64,000 nt of DNA from Amycolatopsis jejuensis (GTDB lineage Bacteria > Actinomycetota > Actinomycetes > Mycobacteriales > Pseudonocardiaceae), in the NCBI RefSeq assembly GCF_000717335.1, contig NZ_JNYZ01000017.1, positions 62,001 to 126,000 of the forward strand. Reading direction: 5' to 3'. Shown one piece after another: positions 43,356 through 51,931 of the stretch. The notes below the pieces were generated by a model. It did no database searches, had not been told where the DNA came from, and was given only the letters and a program-made list of their open reading frames with translations. Both the position numbers and the translations under genes were made by a program. Position 1 is the stretch's first letter, and the number at the start of each line of letters is the position of its first letter.

Positions 43356-44596
43356 GCGCGTTGGAACAGCGATTTCCGCTCGGTGCCTCGGTTTCCGTGG
43401 ACGCTTTGCTCGCCGAGGTGCGTGAGGAACCGCCCGGCGGCCGCCTGACGGTCGGGGACCCGCGGGTGGTCGAGTTCGTCACCAAGTTCGCCCGCAAGCT
43501 GCTCGCCCCCGCGATGGCGCGGCGGTTCCCGGAGCTGACGTCACTGGGTTTCTTCCTGCGCAAGGGAGAGCTGACCAAGTCACTGTCCACTTTGGAAACA
43601 ACCGGCGGCGCGCTGCGCTTCCCGCGCGGGCTCGTGTTCCACGTGCCACCGGCCAATGTGGACACCATTTTCGTGTACTCGTGGGCGCTGTCGGCGTTGG
43701 CGGGCAACAGCAACGTGGTGCGCGTGTCGTCGCGGTCGGCCGGCGCGGCCGAGGCCGTGCTGGAGGCGCTGAACGCGGCGCTCGACGACGTGTCGCCGGA
43801 AACCGCGGCCACGATCCACGCGACCCAGCGCATGGTCACCTACGACCGCAGCGACGAGGTCAGCGGTGCCCTTTCGCTGGCCGCCGACCTGCGGGTGATC
43901 TGGGGCGGCGACACCTCGGTGGCCGCGCTGCGGAAGTACCCGCTGGCGCCGCACGCCCGTGACCTCACGTTCCCGGACCGCTCGTCGTTCGCCGTCGCGT
44001 CGGTGCGCGGCTGGCAGGAAGCCACGCCGGAGCAGCGCCGCACGGCTGCCGAGGGCTTTTACAACGACTCGTACTGGTTCGACCAGGCCGCCTGCTCATC
44101 ACCGCGCGCGGTGTTCTGGGTCGGCGATGCTTGCGGCGCGCAGACCGCAGGCGCGGAGTTCCGGCAGCTGCTTGCCGAAGTGCTGGTGGCAAAACAGCAC
44201 GTCACCGAACCGGCGATGGCAGTGCAGAAACGCGTGTCGGCGTACGGCGCAGCGGTCGACGGGCTCGTGTCGTCGATCCGCTTCGACGGCAACGCCTTGG
44301 CCACGCTCGAGCTCGCCGACGCCACGGTGATGCCGCGCGAATGGCTTGGTGCGGGCACGTTCGCGAACGCGGCAGTGGCGTCGCTCGACGAGCTGGTGCC
44401 GATTGTGCAACGCAAAGACCAGACAGTGAGCCAATTCGGTTTCACCCGCGAAGAACTCACCGGATTCGTGACCGCACTCGCCGGACGCGGGGTGGACCGG
44501 ATTGTGCCGTTCGGGTCGGCCCTCACGTTCGCCGGCGTGTGGGACGGTTACGATCTGCTCGCCGAGTTCAGTCGCCTGGTCACGGTGCAGGCTTGA
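43352..44596 (+). CDS. LuxC-like acyl-CoA/acyl-protein reductase
   Basis: 414 residues from ATG 43352. It matches the LuxC branch of the aldehyde dehydrogenase superfamily, with NADPH-site segment PPANVDTIFVYSWALSALAG and the acyl-accepting cysteine C248 in YWFDQAACSSPRAVFWVG. LuxC reduces the acyl-enzyme made by LuxE to an aldehyde with NADPH. In this operon the aldehyde could be incorporated into, or aminated for, a glycan. Which acid is reduced is unknown. It is followed 14 bases later by a flippase-like membrane protein. Confidence 0.93.
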   Translation: MSALEQRFPLGASVSVDALLAEVREEPPGGRLTVGDPRVVEFVTKFARKLLAPAMARRFPELTSLGFFLRKGELTKSLSTLETTGGALRFPRGLVFHVPPANVDTIFVYSWALSALAGNSNVVRVSSRSAGAAEAVLEALNAALDDVSPETAATIHATQRMVTYDRSDEVSGALSLAADLRVIWGGDTSVAALRKYPLAPHARDLTFPDRSSFAVASVRGWQEATPEQRRTAAEGFYNDSYWFDQAACSSPRAVFWVGDACGAQTAGAEFRQLLAEVLVAKQHVTEPAMAVQKRVSAYGAAVDGLVSSIRFDGNALATLELADATVMPREWLGAGTFANAAVASLDELVPIVQRKDQTVSQFGFTREELTGFVTALAGRGVDRIVPFGSALTFAGVWDGYDLLAEFSRLVTVQA

Positions 44597-44610
44597 GGAG
44601 CTGAGAGGCA

Positions 44611-45615
44611 GTGACGACCGTACGCACTTCGACGCCGGGTGACGACGCCCCATCGGCGGAGACCGCCCCGGCTACCGGGAAAACCCGCAAGTCCACCAAG
44701 GCGCGGGTGCTCGGCGTCGTGCGCTGGGTCGCCATTCTCCTGGTGATCGGCTTCGCGGCAAAGCAGCTGGCATCCAACTGGGACGAGTTCTGGCGCACGC
44801 TGAAGGACGTCGCGTGGCAGTCGTCGGTGCTCAGCCTGGTGGCGCTGGTGGCCTCGATCCTCGTGTCCACCTGGGGCTGGCAGGTCTTGGTCGACCACCT
44901 CGGCAAACCGATCGGCTACGCCCGCGGCGCGCAGATCTGCCTGGTCGGTTCCCTCGGCAAGTACGTGCCGGGCTCGGTGTGGGCGTACCTGCTGCAGATG
45001 GAACTGGGCCGCAAGGCAGGGCTGGCGAGAGCGCGGATTTTCACCGGGTCGCTGGTCCAGCTCGGTGTGAGCGTCGTGTCCGCGCTGGTCGTGTCGCTGC
45101 TCGCGGCCCCCGCAGTGTTCAGCAACAGCCCGCGCGCGATGTGGTTGTTCGTCCTGATCCCGGTCGGCCTCGCACTGCTGCACCCGCGCGTGCTGACCTG
45201 GGGTACCTCGCTGGTACTGAAGATCCTCCGCCGCCCACCGCTCGAGGAATCACTCGGCTGGGGCGTGGTGATCAAGGCCTTCGGTGCCTCGACGGGTGCG
45301 TGGGCGTTGCAGGGCGTGCACCTGTGGCTGCTGGCGAACTCGGTCGGTGCGCCGGGTTTCAACGGCTTCGTCCTGTGCGTCGGGGCGATGGCCGTAGCCA
45401 TGACGGTCGGCACGTTCGCGTTCATCCTCCCGAGCGGTGTCGGCGTCCGCGAGGTCGCACAGGTCGCAGTTCTCACGGCCAGTGGTTTGACAGTCGGCCA
45501 GGCCACCGCGTTCGCAGTGGCGTCCCGGGTGATGTTCACGGTGGCAGACCTGCTCACGGCCGGTTTTGCCGCACTGGCGGCAAGAATGACCGCCCGCCGT
45601 CCGGTCACGGCCTGA
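44611..45615 (+). CDS. LPG-synthase-TM/UPF0104-type membrane protein
   Basis: 334 residues from GTG 44611. A 35-residue cytoplasmic tail is followed by about eight membrane helices, with the family features LVGSLGKYVPGSVWAYLLQM and FAFILPSGVGVREVAQVAVL (G-x-R-E). The family includes the membrane part of lysyl-phosphatidylglycerol synthases and AglD-like proteins proposed to flip lipid-linked sugars. As the last gene of the LpxA/LuxC/LuxE operon it is a candidate exporter or flippase for the acylated product. The assignment is by family, not by direct evidence. A strong hairpin follows the stop. Confidence 0.9.
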   Translation: MTTVRTSTPGDDAPSAETAPATGKTRKSTKARVLGVVRWVAILLVIGFAAKQLASNWDEFWRTLKDVAWQSSVLSLVALVASILVSTWGWQVLVDHLGKPIGYARGAQICLVGSLGKYVPGSVWAYLLQMELGRKAGLARARIFTGSLVQLGVSVVSALVVSLLAAPAVFSNSPRAMWLFVLIPVGLALLHPRVLTWGTSLVLKILRRPPLEESLGWGVVIKAFGASTGAWALQGVHLWLLANSVGAPGFNGFVLCVGAMAVAMTVGTFAFILPSGVGVREVAQVAVLTASGLTVGQATAFAVASRVMFTVADLLTAGFAALAARMTARRPVTA

Positions 45616-45633
45616 CGTTTTCTTCTTGACAGG

Positions 45634-45667
45634 CGAGGAGGCCGCCCGGATCGGGGCGGCCTCCTCG
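45634..45667. terminator. Strong bidirectional terminator hairpin
   Basis: A perfect 14-base stem (CGAGGAGGCCGCCC with its complement GGGCGGCCTCCTCG) surrounds the loop GGATCG, followed by TTCTTC on the plus strand. It lies between the convergent membrane-protein gene (stop at 45615) and the protease-like gene (stop at 45672) and fits a terminator for both. Confidence 0.9.
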
Positions 45668-45671
45668 TTCT

Positions 45672-47165
45672 TCAGCTCACCAACCGGCAGGAATCAGGCG
45701 CGGCGGTTGCGTGGAGATCGGTGTTCCACCCGGAGCCGACACTGGTGCCGTTGCTGCCCACTGGAAGCCAGGAGCCGGTGTTGGCGGAGTACCGGTACCA
45801 CCGAAGGATCGGGCCGTCCTGGCCACCCCACGGGCTGGGGCCGGTGGAGCCACGGCCGTACAGAATGTCGGCGCCGGGGGAGAAGATCCCGCTGAACATC
45901 TGCCATCCCGTGCCGACCTGCTTGTCCCGCTGCGTCCACTTCCCAGTGCCGAAGTCGTACTGGAAGCGGTAAAGGTCGCCGTTCGGCGTTCGAGCGAAGA
46001 GCACCCCGTCGCCTGCTGCGGTGATGGAGTCGAACTTCGTCCAGCCGGTATCGAGCACCTGGCCGACCCCGTTGACCCACCAGCCGGCCGCGTCGTCCCA
46101 GATGAACACGCGCAACTCGGCCTGGTCGTTGATCATGAAGATGCGTCCGGCCTGGTCGACCGTGATGCGATTCCGGAACTCCGGGGTCAGGTACCGCTCC
46201 CAGCCGTTGCCGACCTGGTTGCCGCCGGTCAGCTGTGTGCCATCCCATTTCCAGCGCTTGAGGATGCCGTCGCCGAACGGATCGTTCGCGTCGTACTTGC
46301 GGTGGACGTCCCACAGGACGCCGTCCTTGCCTGCGATCGGGCGGCCGAACCAGCCGGTACCGCTCGACGTGGTCGGTTCGGTCCAGCTCGGAGTGCCGCC
46401 CACCGGGTCGCGGTGGAGGTGCCGCCACAGGGTGCCGTCTGCCATGTCGTCCCAGATGACTGCGCCCTGAGGGCAGCTCACCGGAGTCGGGACGGTGTTC
46501 TGCCGGATCCAGCCGGTGAGATCGTCGGTTCTGGCGTCGGTGCTGCCTTCGCGCGTTTCGGTCACCGCGAGGCAGCCGTGTTGCCAGGATCGGCTGTTGA
46601 TGGCCACCAGTTCGACGTGGTCGCCGACCTGGCGCAGGGCCGGGCCGCCTGCGTCGCCGAGGCAGGTGTCCGCGCTGCCGGTCACTGACACTTCCGTCGC
46701 GCTCACTGAGGCGACCGTGAACGCCGCGACGGACGGACGCGCGGGTACCCATTCCGTTGCGGTGCGGCCGAATCCGGCCAGCTGCAGGGTGTCTCCGTTC
46801 TTCGGCGCAGTACCGCTCACCGGGACCGTGGCAACGCCGTTGGCGGGCTTCTCGAGCTTTGCCAGCGCGACATCCCGGTCGCTCCGGCGGATCACCTTGG
46901 TCAGCTTCGTGGTGAAACCAGCCCCGTTGTCGACTGTTGGGTTCTCGGTCGGCGCGCCGGTGTCCGTCGCGGCAAGGCACGTGGCTGCGGTGATGACCCA
47001 CGACGGGTCGATCAGCGCGGCCGAGCAGGCTTTGGTGGGTGTGGTGATCCGGGCGAGGTAACCGGCGGGCGAAGCGGTCCCGCCGGAAACGGCATGTGCC
47101 GGGCTTGCGACGAGCACGCCGCCGGTGAGCAGAACGCCGGACAGGGCAAGGATTCGTCTGTGCAC
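45672..47165 (-). CDS. Secreted trypsin-fold pseudoprotease with tachylectin-like C-terminus
   Basis: 497 residues. A Sec signal peptide ends in SPAHA/VSGG. Residues about 26-225 match S1 trypsin-like proteases, including the Cys47-Cys63 pair. But the catalytic histidine motif reads VITAATC (T62 for His) and the serine motif reads LGDAGGPAL (A172 for Ser); only the aspartate in RSDRDVALAKL (D98) is left. It is therefore almost certainly non-proteolytic. Residues about 235-490 are repeated WDDxxxGxLWRHxH-type units, including GDGVLFARTPNGDLYRFQYD, typical of tachylectin-2-like beta-propellers that bind sugars. It may be a secreted lectin-like binder. It follows the next small secreted protein gene by 17 bases. 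Confidence 0.92.
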   Translation of the reverse strand: MHRRILALSGVLLTGGVLVASPAHAVSGGTASPAGYLARITTPTKACSAALIDPSWVITAATCLAATDTGAPTENPTVDNGAGFTTKLTKVIRRSDRDVALAKLEKPANGVATVPVSGTAPKNGDTLQLAGFGRTATEWVPARPSVAAFTVASVSATEVSVTGSADTCLGDAGGPALRQVGDHVELVAINSRSWQHGCLAVTETREGSTDARTDDLTGWIRQNTVPTPVSCPQGAVIWDDMADGTLWRHLHRDPVGGTPSWTEPTTSSGTGWFGRPIAGKDGVLWDVHRKYDANDPFGDGILKRWKWDGTQLTGGNQVGNGWERYLTPEFRNRITVDQAGRIFMINDQAELRVFIWDDAAGWWVNGVGQVLDTGWTKFDSITAAGDGVLFARTPNGDLYRFQYDFGTGKWTQRDKQVGTGWQMFSGIFSPGADILYGRGSTGPSPWGGQDGPILRWYRYSANTGSWLPVGSNGTSVGSGWNTDLHATAAPDSCRLVS

Positions 47166-47182
47166 AGCGGTTCCTCCTGCGG

Positions 47183-47710
47183 TCAGGCGCCGACGGTGAG
47201 CTGAAGCAACGTGGTGGGTGCGTTGTTCGGATTGGCCCCGATGCCGACCGGAGTACTGCCGTAACCGGCGACATCGACCGTCGAATGCTGACCGGCGTCA
47301 GTCGTGAGGTCGGCTTTCATCTTGTGTCCGGCACCCGAGGTCCGGCCGTCGCCCCGGATTTCGAAGACGGCGGGGAGGCGGAGTTCGAGATGCCCGGTCG
47401 AGCCCAGCACCTTGAAACAGACCAGACCGTCTTTTCCTACGTTTTCCGTGGAGCGGACTTCGAGTACGCCGACATTTCCTACCGGTGGGGTAGTGCAGTC
47501 TGCGAAAACAATATGGCCGTCTCCCGAGGTGAGGATGACGTGGTATTTCTGCTGGATCTCTGCGGCACCCGGATAGGAGTAATCCTCCACGAGTGGCGCC
47601 TGGCCGTCGGCGGCTGCGTGCGGTTTATCAGGCGCTGCTTGCGCGGTCCATAGGCCGAATGAAGCAATTGCGGCGGCCGCGCCGATGGCTCCCAAAGCCT
47701 TGATGTGCAT
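47183..47710 (-). CDS. Small secreted protein of unknown function
   Basis: 175 residues. The signal peptide ends FGLWTAQAA, giving an exported protein of about 150 residues rich in beta-strand, with two cysteines (FADCTTPPV and GLVCFKVLGST) possibly bridged. No known domain. It precedes the pseudoprotease by 17 bases on the same strand, so both are probably secreted together. A TAATAT hexamer about 65 bases upstream of its ATG may be a -10 box, with only a weak partner. The gap upstream is lower in GC than the surroundings. Function unknown. Confidence 0.8.
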   Translation of the reverse strand: MHIKALGAIGAAAAIASFGLWTAQAAPDKPHAAADGQAPLVEDYSYPGAAEIQQKYHVILTSGDGHIVFADCTTPPVGNVGVLEVRSTENVGKDGLVCFKVLGSTGHLELRLPAVFEIRGDGRTSGAGHKMKADLTTDAGQHSTVDVAGYGSTPVGIGANPNNAPTTLLQLTVGA

Positions 47711-47919
47711 GGCAATCCGTTCGATTGATGCGACAGCTCGTCCGCTTGGCTATCGACGCGAGCATCCGGATATTACCGATATCGAAGGTGATCAGTGTCA
47801 CATGTCTTCCGGTTTGAAAGCATTGCTAGCGTGGTGCCGATCTTGCCTGTCGAACCATTTCCTTGCACTGCTCTTCACCTCGTTTCTTGTCACTACAAGA
47901 CATTCACGAGAAGAGGGTC

Positions 47920-50900
47920 ATGAAACCGGTCCGAAGAACGTGGAGATTACGGCGCAATGCGCTGATCACCGCTCTGGTGACGGCACTGACCATGCAGTTC
48001 GGTGTCCAGCCTGCCGTCGCTGCCCCGGCCCCGCAGGAAGCGTCGGCCAGTTCGGAGCTGACGCCACGGGCAAAGGTCCTGGTCCTCTGGCGAGACGCCG
48101 GGTCCCAGGTCAAAGCGGCCGCCGAACGGGCGCTGACCGGGTCCGATGCGGACGTCGATGCGTTACTGAAGGACCACCTCGACCGGCTGTCCACAGTGGA
48201 CGATCGGATTGCCGTGGACCAGCTGCTCTCATCCGGCGGTCCGGCAGTGAAGAGTGCCGCTCAGCGGGCACTCGATGCCGCGGACACCGATCCGAATGCG
48301 TTGCGGGCGTTCTTGACCGTCGGCTGGAACACCGCGTCGACCACCGACCTGCGCATCCGCGTCGACCAGATCCTCGCCGCCGGCGGGCCTCAGGTGCGGA
48401 GGGCCGCGCAGACCGCACTGGACAACGGCAGTTCGGATGCGCTGCACGAATTCCTGACCACCGCGGCGCCGAAGGCCGAGGCGGTCGACCTCCGGATCCG
48501 GGTCAACCAGATCCTGGCCGCCGGTGGCAAGGAGGTGAAGGCCGCCGCGCAGGCCGCGCTCGACGACGGTTCGCCGAATGCGTTGCGGCTCTTCGTCGAT
48601 CGCGAGTGGGAGGTCGCGGCCGCTCGCGACCAGGAGACCGACAGCATCCAGCAGCTGCTCGACCAGGCCAGGATCGCGGGTCTGCAGGCTGCGGAAAAGA
48701 CGCAGGCAGCCAAGGATTCCGCAGGCCGGGCGCTGGAAGAAGCCGATAAAGCGCGGCAAGCCAGTGAGCTCGCGGAGAAAGCCGCGGAAGCGGCAAAGGA
48801 CAATGCGGCCGGGGCAGCGGACGCCGCAAGCCGGGCAGCGACCGCAGCCGAGCGGGCCGCCCGTGCGGCGCAGGCAGCGATGGGCGCGGCCAATGCGGCG
48901 ACGACTGCCGCGCGAATTGCCGCACGGGCAGCTTCGCGCGCCGCCGCTGCGGCAGCCAAGGCCGGGAATGCCTCGGCTGCGGCATGGAATGCGGCTGCTG
49001 CGGCGCGGGTAGACCGCGGCAAGGCTGGGGATGCAGCGACGGCGGCGAAGGACGCGGCGGCAGCGTCAGTCGATGCGAAGAAGGCTCAAGACGCGATCGA
49101 CCAGGCCCGGGTTGCGCTGGGACACGCACGCGAAGCGGTTGACGCGGCAGCTTCAGCCGGGCAGAACGCGGATAAATCCGCTGCGGCGGCGAGGGAAGCG
49201 GTCCGGTGGGCGAAGAACGCCGGTGCGGACGCGCATCAGGCGGAGGTCGCGGCGGCAACCGCGGCGAGGGAAGCGGATCGGGCGAACAGATCGGCCGCCG
49301 CCGCCCGTGCGTTTGCCGACGAGGCGGACGCGGCAGCCGTACAGGCTCGCGATCTCGCGGGCCGAGCCGCGATCGACGCCGCACTGGCGGCTGCGGCGGC
49401 CGACGATGCCGCGCAACATGCAGGTGAAGCCGAACACGCCGCGCAGTTGGCGACGGACCACGCCAACGCGGCGACGGCGGCAGCGAAGATCGCCGGCGAC
49501 GCGGCGGCGCAGGCGAAGCGGATCTATGACGCCGCTCGGAAGGCCGACGCCGATCGGCTTGCCATCCAAGCGGATCAGGCGACCGACGCGGCGCACCAGG
49601 CACTTGACGTACACGACCAGCTCGGCCTTACCCGTAAGTGGAACGCGGCGCAGGAAGCCCAGCGCGATGCCGAGACGAACCGGCTGATCGCCGAAGCGGC
49701 CGCGCCGGGAACCGATCCGGTCCTGGCCGTGACCGATGGCCGTAAGGCAGCTCTGCGGCTGTTCGCGATCGGCGGTCCATGGACCAAGTCGGCTGCCGAG
49801 GGTGCGCTTTCCGGGGCAGACTGTGAGGTCATCGAGTTCGTCCGCACCGGCATCACGCACGCCGCCGGGCTCGACGACCGCGAGACACTGCAGGAACTCA
49901 TCGCCGACGCGGTACCGGCCATGAAAACGGCCGGACAAAAGGCGTTGGCGGGCACTGATGCCGACGTCAAGCAGTTCCTGGCGGCGCCGCATTACCCCGG
50001 CGAGGACACCGAATTCCGGATCAAGGTCGACCAGGTACTGGCCGCCGCACGCACTTCCGGCGACACCGTCGTCGTCTCCGAAGCGCAGAAAGCGCTCGAC
50101 GCCGGAACCGTTGCCGCGTACCACCAATTCCTGGACAGCGGGCAGAACCTCGCCCGGGAGAAAGACGACCGGATCGCGCTGAACCAGCTGATCGCGAATC
50201 AGGTCACCGGACCGGAAACGCGGATGCTGGCCCAAGCTGCGTTGGCCGGTTCCCCGGATATCGTCCGGCAGTACCGTCTCGGCGGCCAATTTCTGGCGGC
50301 CCGGCATGACCGCGAATCCGCCGCGCACAACGCTGTTGTCGCCGGTCTGGTTTCGCAAACCACGTCGATTGCGGCGAAAGCTTCCGAAAATGCAGCGACG
50401 GCACAATCGGTCGCCGCGACGGCGCGACATGCCGCCCAGGAGGCCGAGGAATACGCCGGTCGCGCGCGTGGGTATGCCAAAGATGCCCTGACGTCAGCGA
50501 AGCAGGCAATCCAATCCGCAACGGACGCACAGGAATCGGCGCGGCAAGCCAACCAGTCCGCTGCACAGGCTGCGGATGCTGCTACTCGTGCCTCGCAAGC
50601 TGCTGTCCGGGCTTCGCAATCCGCCATCTCGGCCCGACATTCCGCCAACATTGCGACGCGCTACGCACAGAGCGCGATCACCGCGGCACACCAGGCATAT
50701 CAGGACGCCATCGACGCCGGAAAGGACGCCAACGACGCGGTAGCAGCCGCGAATGACGCCCGGGACAAGGCGATAGCGAAGGCGAACCAGGAAATCGCCG
50801 ACGCCAAGAAGAAGTTCGCCGACGATGTCAACAATGCCTGTAATGCGGTACCAGCAGGCCCCGCGCACGACGATTGTGTAGCCCGGGCTTCTCGGTTGGT

Positions 50901-51867
50901 GAACGACCCGAAGGGCGAGTCGGAGCGGAATGTCGCGGTCTGCAATCAGCTAAAGCAGTACAGCGAACAGACTTTCAACGACTGCCTGAAGGGCGCCTAC
51001 AACCCGGCACTGACGTATCTGATCAACAAGGCAATCGCGGACGCAAAACAACAGGCCGAAGACGCCGATTCAGACCGCTGGTGGACGATCGCCGGCGCAA
51101 TCGTGGCCGGGGTCATTGTGGTCGGCGCAGGAATCATCTGCGCTGAGGTATGCACGGCGCCTTTGGTGGGCGCACTGGCCGGAGCAGAAGCCGGATTCCT
51201 TGCCGAGGCAGCCGGTGCGGGCCTGGAAATCACCATCGGAGCAGACCTCCTGACGGGAGTGGCGAGTGATTCGCTACTGGCGTCGAGGTTGGGTGCGCTG
51301 AGCTCGGAGCAGTTCCTTCAGGGAATCGCGGTACGCAACACCCTGGGCGACCTGGCACGGAATTTCGTTCGCAACGCCGCAGCATCATGTGGGGCTCGCC
51401 CGGCGGTTGTAGACAGGGTTCCGTCGGCCGCAGGTACGTCGTTCTGCTTGCGGCCGGTTTTGTACGCGCGAGCTACCGCCGACCCCGAGGATCTCGGCAA
51501 CCTGACGTTCCATTATCGAAACGCAATCGGGCGTTTGCGTAGTCCGGAGAAAAACATCGCGGTGGCAAAGGTGCCAGGCTACAGAGATCCGACCGGCTTC
51601 CTTCCGGATGGCTACATCGGAGCCATCAGCGGCGATGCCGGCCATTCGGAAAAGGTGATAATCGACACTCTGCATAAGGCGGGGATTGATCCGAAGCGTA
51701 TCGAGCGGCTCTTTACCGAGCGTTCGCCTTGTGATGACTCGTGCGTCGCATTGCTTAACACGGAATTGAGCCCCGGAACAATAGTCGAGTATGCGGTCAC
51801 CTATCTTAAGGATTTCGACACGGCGACCCTGGAGAACCTTCTCTTGGAGCGGGTCAGAGGGTGGTAA
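47920..51867 (+). CDS. Exported polymorphic toxin: ALF repeats, Ala-rich helices, C-terminal deaminase-like domain
   Basis: 1315 residues from ATG 47920 (AGAGGG upstream). A signal peptide ends AVAAP at about 35. ALF-type repeats follow (e.g. AAQRALDAADTDPNALRAFL), at about 40-235 and again about 590-790. Long Ala-rich helices fill about 240-580 and 800-970. A hydrophobic segment (WWTIAGAIVAGVIVVGAGII) at about 1065 precedes the C-terminal domain. That domain has GHSEKVIIDTL (H1242, E1244) and ERSPCDDSC (P1270, C1271, C1275), the H-x-E and PC-xn-C signature of cytidine-deaminase-fold toxins, most like the XOO_2897-type group. It would deaminate nucleotides or nucleic acid in a target cell. 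A TTA codon at 48163 is rare in such genomes. A small gene follows 64 bases later. Confidence 0.85.
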   Translation: MKPVRRTWRLRRNALITALVTALTMQFGVQPAVAAPAPQEASASSELTPRAKVLVLWRDAGSQVKAAAERALTGSDADVDALLKDHLDRLSTVDDRIAVDQLLSSGGPAVKSAAQRALDAADTDPNALRAFLTVGWNTASTTDLRIRVDQILAAGGPQVRRAAQTALDNGSSDALHEFLTTAAPKAEAVDLRIRVNQILAAGGKEVKAAAQAALDDGSPNALRLFVDREWEVAAARDQETDSIQQLLDQARIAGLQAAEKTQAAKDSAGRALEEADKARQASELAEKAAEAAKDNAAGAADAASRAATAAERAARAAQAAMGAANAATTAARIAARAASRAAAAAAKAGNASAAAWNAAAAARVDRGKAGDAATAAKDAAAASVDAKKAQDAIDQARVALGHAREAVDAAASAGQNADKSAAAAREAVRWAKNAGADAHQAEVAAATAAREADRANRSAAAARAFADEADAAAVQARDLAGRAAIDAALAAAAADDAAQHAGEAEHAAQLATDHANAATAAAKIAGDAAAQAKRIYDAARKADADRLAIQADQATDAAHQALDVHDQLGLTRKWNAAQEAQRDAETNRLIAEAAAPGTDPVLAVTDGRKAALRLFAIGGPWTKSAAEGALSGADCEVIEFVRTGITHAAGLDDRETLQELIADAVPAMKTAGQKALAGTDADVKQFLAAPHYPGEDTEFRIKVDQVLAAARTSGDTVVVSEAQKALDAGTVAAYHQFLDSGQNLAREKDDRIALNQLIANQVTGPETRMLAQAALAGSPDIVRQYRLGGQFLAARHDRESAAHNAVVAGLVSQTTSIAAKASENAATAQSVAATARHAAQEAEEYAGRARGYAKDALTSAKQAIQSATDAQESARQANQSAAQAADAATRASQAAVRASQSAISARHSANIATRYAQSAITAAHQAYQDAIDAGKDANDAVAAANDARDKAIAKANQEIADAKKKFADDVNNACNAVPAGPAHDDCVARASRLVNDPKGESERNVAVCNQLKQYSEQTFNDCLKGAYNPALTYLINKAIADAKQQAEDADSDRWWTIAGAIVAGVIVVGAGIICAEVCTAPLVGALAGAEAGFLAEAAGAGLEITIGADLLTGVASDSLLASRLGALSSEQFLQGIAVRNTLGDLARNFVRNAAASCGARPAVVDRVPSAAGTSFCLRPVLYARATADPEDLGNLTFHYRNAIGRLRSPEKNIAVAKVPGYRDPTGFLPDGYIGAISGDAGHSEKVIIDTLHKAGIDPKRIERLFTERSPCDDSCVALLNTELSPGTIVEYAVTYLKDFDTATLENLLLERVRGW

Positions 51868-51931
51868 GGTCACCTCAAGTGGTTCGCTGTCGAGTTCTGT
51901 TACGGGCTGACCTGAAATCGAGGAAAGTGAC

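Noticed and set aside
42303..44596. Bioluminescence operon
   Set aside because: LuxE and LuxC are present, but there is no luxA, luxB or luxD. The neighbours are sugar and acyl-transfer genes, so light emission is not supported.
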